A DNA stretch of 12,505 bases, from the NCBI GenBank assembly GCA_002812745.2, contig NCSJ02000631.1, positions 1-12,505 on the forward strand. The letters are read 5' to 3'. This document shows, piece after piece, positions 8,851-12,505 of this stretch (its first letter is position 1; every line of letters starts with the position of its first letter). The DNA is from Scytalidium lignicola. Taxonomy: Eukaryota > Ascomycota > Leotiomycetes. Below the pieces are notes generated by a model. The model worked only from the letters and a program-made list of their open reading frames with translations. It did not search any database and was not told where the DNA came from. Made by a program: the position numbers and the translations under genes.

Positions 8851-9940
8851 TTAACATACAAACCAATTTGTTGATTCAGACAGATAGGCACCATGCCAGA
8901 GAGTAAAGAACGATGACTTCTTAAACTGTGCATCAAACATAGTGCTTGGAACAGGTCGCAATCCCACCAGAGCAACATAGCCAGCCGTAAACGAGGCGTC
9001 TCCTTGTCTGTCTACAATATTCATCAGCACAGCACGGTCGAAGCTCTCAAACTTCTCTGACCAAGGGGAGTAACAAAGTATGAGACTTGGCTGAACTAAT
9101 TGACTCAAACCGGCAGTATATTATCTTTCTCCGAAACTTTCCCCAGGAGTAGTACACGATGAAGCAGCTCTCAACACCTGAGCTATCAGTAAGGATCAGC
9201 CCAAAGTGGTGACCTGAAAAAAACGCATCCCCCGCTTGGCTTGACTCCAAATTTACTCCTGGTAGCTGCACGGATATTCCACCTCCATCACTCACGACCA
9301 TATCTGTGTGATCAGTATAAACAAGACTAGTTGGAGCTTGGCGGAAACGAGTAAGCAACGACGTAGGGGCCCAGTTGAAGCCCTTTATGGCGAGTCGTGG
9401 TAGTCGCTGGAAATGCAGTACCACAGGCAGTTTGCGGACTAGATGGAAGTATTCCTTCATTCGTGCATCGTAATCCTCCTCATCTATGTCAAGTATCGTT
9501 TTTAACTCGATACCTTGCACATTTGCTAGGCATATTGTTTCGTCTGATTGTCGGCTGCTGCTTCTGACAGCAACAACGCGATAAATGGCGACGTTGAAAC
9601 TCTGCTCCATGTCTAGACCCTCCACAAAAGGTTTCATGGTCTCTATACAATCGTTGTCATACCAACTACACAGAAGACTGGGCGATCTTGAGTTGTGCAT
9701 TGTATAATATAGATTGGCTAGAGATGCTGCGCCGTCTTTGAACTGGATTAGAATATCTCTAGCCAAGACTGCTTCGTGGAATGTCCAGAGTCTGCGCATC
9801 CATCGACTAGTGAGAATCAAAAGATAAGCTTGAATGGCAGAGATATCACGCTCATGGTTCACCAAAAGTTGGTCGAGGACTAGAACTTTGTTAGCCCCCT
9901 TATATACATCTCTCATAGCTTGTATTGCCAGCTTCTTACA
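8851..9940 (-). pseudogene. HET-type (heterokaryon-incompatibility-like) gene fragment, 5'-truncated and frameshifted
   Basis: The minus-strand frame from 9940 to 9047 reads KKLAIQAMRDVYKGANKVLVLD and then SRWMRRLWTFHEAVLA and ILIQFKDG. These match the second half of HET-type domains, where the Arg/Met-rich helix follows the WID core. The expected N-terminal part with the WID core is missing: in frame a TGA at 9941-9943 stops the reading, and the DNA beyond is AT-rich or transposon-like. Further on the frame reads ESISSAKSHTLLLPLVREV and stops at 9047. A homologous-looking tail resumes one base out of phase (FDRAVLMNIVDRQGDA, YVALVGLRPVP, LWHGAYLSESTNW) and ends at 8851. The shift lies at about 9047-9060 and is too short for an intron. 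HET proteins trigger incompatibility cell death between unlike hyphae; this copy should be inactive. A spliced gene with a distant 5' exon cannot be wholly excluded. Confidence 0.75.
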
Positions 9941-10018
9941 TCATGTATTGTTAATTATGAAGATATAATAATTAGAGATATTAAATGATAGATATTTATG
10001 CATTACTTTAAAGGATTG
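9941..10018. other. AT-rich junction between HET fragment and the retroelement
   Basis: About 78 bp of very AT-rich sequence separate the last readable HET codon from the candidate LTR. No gene or repeat is visible. It could be decayed HET sequence, such as an intron or a RIP-altered exon, or the edge of an older insertion. Confidence 0.4.
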
Positions 10019-10145
10019 TGTTGGTGGACTAGTCACGTGTGGACGCGATCAGTCACATGCTAGCTAGTCCTAATTAGGTAGTGGGGAGCTGTAGCCTTAA
10101 GCTACAGCTCCACCCCACTACCTTTACAATCAATCAACCATCAAC
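10019..10145 (+). repeat. Candidate 5' LTR of about 127 bp
   Basis: The segment begins TGTTGGTGG and ends CCATCAACA, whose reverse complement is TGTTGATGG, so the ends match at eight of nine positions with the TG...CA form usual for LTRs. It contains the strong hairpin at 10077-10122. The flanks (GATTG before, CAACT after) show no target-site duplication, so it does not look like a solo LTR and fits a 5' LTR of an element extending right. The matching 3' LTR is not in view, so the boundaries are unproven. Confidence 0.45.
10077..10122. repeat. 46-nt near-perfect hairpin
   Basis: The left arm GGTAGTGGGG-AGCTGTAGC pairs with a right arm whose reverse complement is GGTAGTGGGG-TGG-AGCTGTAGC. The loop is CTTAA and the only flaw is a three-base bulge. 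As RNA it would give stems of ten and nine pairs. It is the strongest secondary structure I saw in the window and sits in the candidate LTR. Confidence 0.85.
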
Positions 10146-11454
10146 ACAACTAGTATATCACCCATAAAGTGACGTACTACGTGTTATATCGGTAGTGTAC
10201 CGACACTGATCAGTTTGTACATACAGATCAGGAAACTACGACCTCGTTTTGTGGTGATCCGGTGGCCTGTTTCGTTGTCAAGGTTTTAAGGCCTATTCGC
10301 GTCTGTTTACGGAGTACCTTTCTTAGGAAGCTCTTCTCCTGCTCAGAGCTTATAAGTCTCCAGTCAAAGGGAGGAAGTATTGTATTTCAAAAGAAATATA
10401 CTGTTTCTTGCCAAATCCAAGTAGTCAGCCTTTTGACCTTTTAAAAACACTCTTTTATGATCCTTCACTTTCACTTAAAAACACTCTTTTATAACATACT
10501 CCTTACAATGAATACTACTCTTTATAACACCTTCATGATCCCAGAGATCATTATACTCTTTTTACAACTTTCACAACCTGTGGCTATAACCTAAACCTTA
10601 TTCAATTTCAACTTCAACCTTACTTTCAAACCATATCCATCAAACTTTCATACAATATATACATACAAGGGAATACTTAAAGAGAACTGTACTTAAGAAG
10701 ACTTAAGAAGTTACTAATGCCTTTAGATACAACTGAAAAGCTACTAAGCTACAGAGTTTACTACTTACAAGTAAATATTCTTCATGTTAAAGCATAACTA
10801 GTTTTAGTATTCAAGTTACTTATACACCTTGAAGTTAGTACTTATATATAACTAACCATAATAAACGAAGTAAAGAAGGTAAACTAAGAAGAAAGGATGA
10901 AAAAGTAATATTGAGGAATACAGATTAAGAGTAGTATAAAAGCTGACTGAGTAGAATTCATAGTTATCAAAATCTACAAGTATAAGTTTGAGAAAAGGGT
11001 TAATAACAATTTATAAAACTTGTTCAAGGATAATTTCAAGCATTTTACCTTAGTTATATTTACAGAAATACTTTGTAAGAAGATTTAAGATCTACATTCT
11101 TGTTTTCATTATAATAGTATTTGTATAAGACTTAACATTAAGAATAAGACTATTGCTTAAACCTTAATGGATATACTTAAGGAGAAGGAATAACACTTAT
11201 AAACACAAGAAGACTTTAATGAATCTGCTTAAGACCTTGAAAAAAGGCTTATTACTTTTACAATTATTAAACCAAGAAAAGGCCTTATAACTTCTTAACC
11301 AAGGTTTTACATGTCCTTACACCTTATCTTATCTTATGAAAGCTGACAAGCTACTCTATTAGTAACCTAACAAGATGACATATATACATTATAAGGAAGA
11401 GAACAACTACAAGAATAATACTATAAACAACTAAATAAGTAAGCATAAGGTGAA
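10146..11454. other. Element leader and decayed 5' body
   Basis: From 10146 to about 10440 the composition is ordinary and CpG is frequent; no protein motif is recognisable and the 60-codon frame at 10262-10444 looks random. After 10440 the sequence turns abruptly AT-rich. An 18-bp direct repeat lies at 10441-10492. An ATG at 10508 opens a frame of about 28 codons that stops, and no longer frame could be assigned. Between 10560 and 11450 there are many stops in every frame and no convincing protein similarity, though it probably includes the start of gag. Confidence 0.45.
10441..10492 (+). repeat. 18-bp direct repeat TTAAAAACACTCTTTTAT
   Basis: Identical copies lie at 10441-10458 and 10475-10492, 34 bp apart from start to start, exactly where the composition switches to AT-rich. 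It may be a short tandem duplication in the element's leader, with diverged spacer sequence between the copies. Confidence 0.8.
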
Positions 11455-12505
11455 ATGGACTCCTTACCATATAAAGTTAACAGATATATCTCTAAGATCT
11501 TAAAGATCTTGACTGAGGAACAGAAGTATAATAGAACTAATAACAACTTTGACCTTAAGTTAACTATCTTCAAGGATATCTATAAGAAGGTAAAACTATT
11601 AAAAATAAGCCTTATAAAAGTATTCTTTATAATGTTGAAGGGATTAGCCTAAAATCACTTCTACAATAATTAACTATTAAAACACACTTTTAAAGAAGTG
11701 TATACTAACCTTCACAACTTCTTTGAAGAACTTAATTATTATTGTTAAAATCTAAGCAAATAAAATAACATTACTCTTACTTTGATTATACTTAAGAATT
11801 ATAAGAAAACAACTCAAGAGTATATACAATTACTTATCAACAAACTCCAAGAATTATAGTATAACCTTCATCTAACTTTAAGAAATGTTAAATTTCTTCA
11901 TGACAAGATAGTTACAACTTATCAAAGATCACTTGTGTATAAGTACATAATAACAGACTTACCTTTAAACTTAAGATAATTTATCAATAAACTCTAATCT
12001 TCGATTACTATGTACAAGAAGGAACAAGAGCAGAATAAGACTTTCTTTACAGACTATTATTACCTTAATAAGAATTCAACTAGTCATAAACATAAAAACC
12101 TTTTAAATCAAAACCTTAGATGATATACTATGAATATACTTATATTCTACTAATAAAACAAGTATTTTATATACAAGAAGGAAGGTTATTACTCATAGAA
12201 GCACTTACAAGAGGAACAAGATAAGGAGAAGGTTAGATTTAAAGCTAAGAATATAAGCTGATTTAACACTAAAGTTCATGACTTTAACAAATGTTTTAAG
12301 GAATATTTTAAGCAGTATATTGTTGATTATGAAGATGATGATTCAGAGGAAGAGCTAAAGATTACTTTTAAAGCCCTTTTAGTAGACAATAACAATACTA
12401 AGCTTGAACAAGATAATGATATCCTTACAAATATCTTTACAGCTTTTATTACTTCATTTAGTGATCTTTTAGTTAAATCAACAACCTTTACTATTATAGA
12501 ACTTG
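11455..12505 (+). pseudogene. Decayed retrotransposon gag-like reading frame
   Basis: The frame beginning at ATG 11455 reads RYISKILKILTEEQKYN, FDLKLTIFKDIYKKV and MLKGLA, a series I associate with the gag of fungal Copia-type elements. A TAA at 11650 ends the first open stretch, but the same frame continues to the window edge, including HNFFEELNYY and, near 12163-12207, Y-F-I-Y-K-K-E-G-Y-Y-S-stop-K-H. There the Tyr residues sit where cysteines of a zinc knuckle would be expected. An acidic stretch DYEDDDSEEEL follows. About a dozen stops occur over 350 codons with no frameshift. Loss by base transitions rather than by indels is the visible pattern. It cannot make a full Gag protein. The true N-terminus lies upstream and is unreadable. 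Confidence 0.62.

Larger units (their letters stand above)
10019..12505 (+). mobile_element. Degenerate LTR retrotransposon, 5' part, continuing past the window
   Basis: A candidate short LTR with inverted ends starts the element. A leader of ordinary composition follows, and from about 10440 the DNA is extremely AT-rich with almost no CpG. In the body one frame (11455 to the window end) keeps register for about 350 codons and resembles the gag of fungal Ty1/Copia-type elements, with a decayed zinc-knuckle region at about 12163-12207. The stops are TAA, TAG and TGA where Gln, Trp or Arg codons would become stops by C-to-T or G-to-A change. This pattern is that of repeat-induced point mutation. 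Pol domains and the 3' LTR would lie to the right, outside the window. The class is inferred from remembered gag motifs and is uncertain. Confidence 0.65.

Noticed and set aside
8615..8854. 79-codon plus-strand open frame
   Set aside because: AT-rich, Ile/Leu/Thr-biased and without any family motif; long frames arise easily in such AT-rich DNA.
261..10039. Four CACGTG palindromes (261, 2811, 8341, 10034) as a shared regulatory code
   Set aside because: About three are expected by chance in this length, and only two lie at convincing promoter positions.
10019..10145. Solo LTR interpretation
   Set aside because: The five bases on either side (GATTG and CAACT) do not form a target-site duplication, and element-like sequence continues on the right.
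1..12505. CRISPR array, operon or bacterial-type system
   Set aside because: Introns, fungal protein families and a dispersed 5S gene indicate a eukaryotic nuclear genome; no regularly spaced repeats were seen.

Overview
The window looks like nuclear DNA of a filamentous ascomycete (Pezizomycotina). The evidence is short introns (54 to 183 bp) with fungal donor, branch-point and acceptor signals, a Zn2Cys6 DNA-binding protein, a fungal_trans-type regulator, a HET-type remnant, a 5S rRNA gene dispersed away from rDNA, and a sharp alternation of gene-rich DNA with AT-rich DNA that looks RIP-damaged (repeat-induced point mutation). Three isolated N bases (1393, 5691, 5717) mark a draft assembly. 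I cannot name the genus.

Layout. 1-780: gene-free upstream DNA. 781-2310 (+): spliced gene for a short Zn2Cys6 protein; its zinc cluster is assembled across small exons, one only 14 nt long. 2311-3186: intergenic region with microsatellite, purine-rich repeats, a TATA box and a CT-rich leader. 3187-5533 (+): three-exon gene for a 722-aa protein with the fungal transcription-factor middle homology region but no zinc cluster. 5534-6617: increasingly AT-rich spacer holding a 5S rRNA gene (6117-6235, +). 6618-8083 (-): five-exon gene for a Vps62-family protein with an N-terminal membrane anchor. 8084-8850: promoter, then AT-rich gene-free DNA. 8851-9940 (-): 3' part of a HET-type gene, lacking its N-terminal half and frameshifted near its end. 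10019-12505 (+): probable LTR retrotransposon running off the right edge, with a candidate short 5' LTR containing a hairpin, a leader of normal composition, then a very AT-rich body in which a gag-like frame stays in register but carries about a dozen stops.

The two regulator genes are adjacent and on the same strand. One has a DNA-binding domain and no regulatory domain, the other the reverse. They may be independent genes, a split regulator or a mis-divided single gene; the promoter-like DNA between them favours two genes. The Vps62 gene and the 5S gene look intact. The right third is decayed accessory sequence. All exon structures were derived by eye from splice signals, reading-frame phase and conserved motifs.
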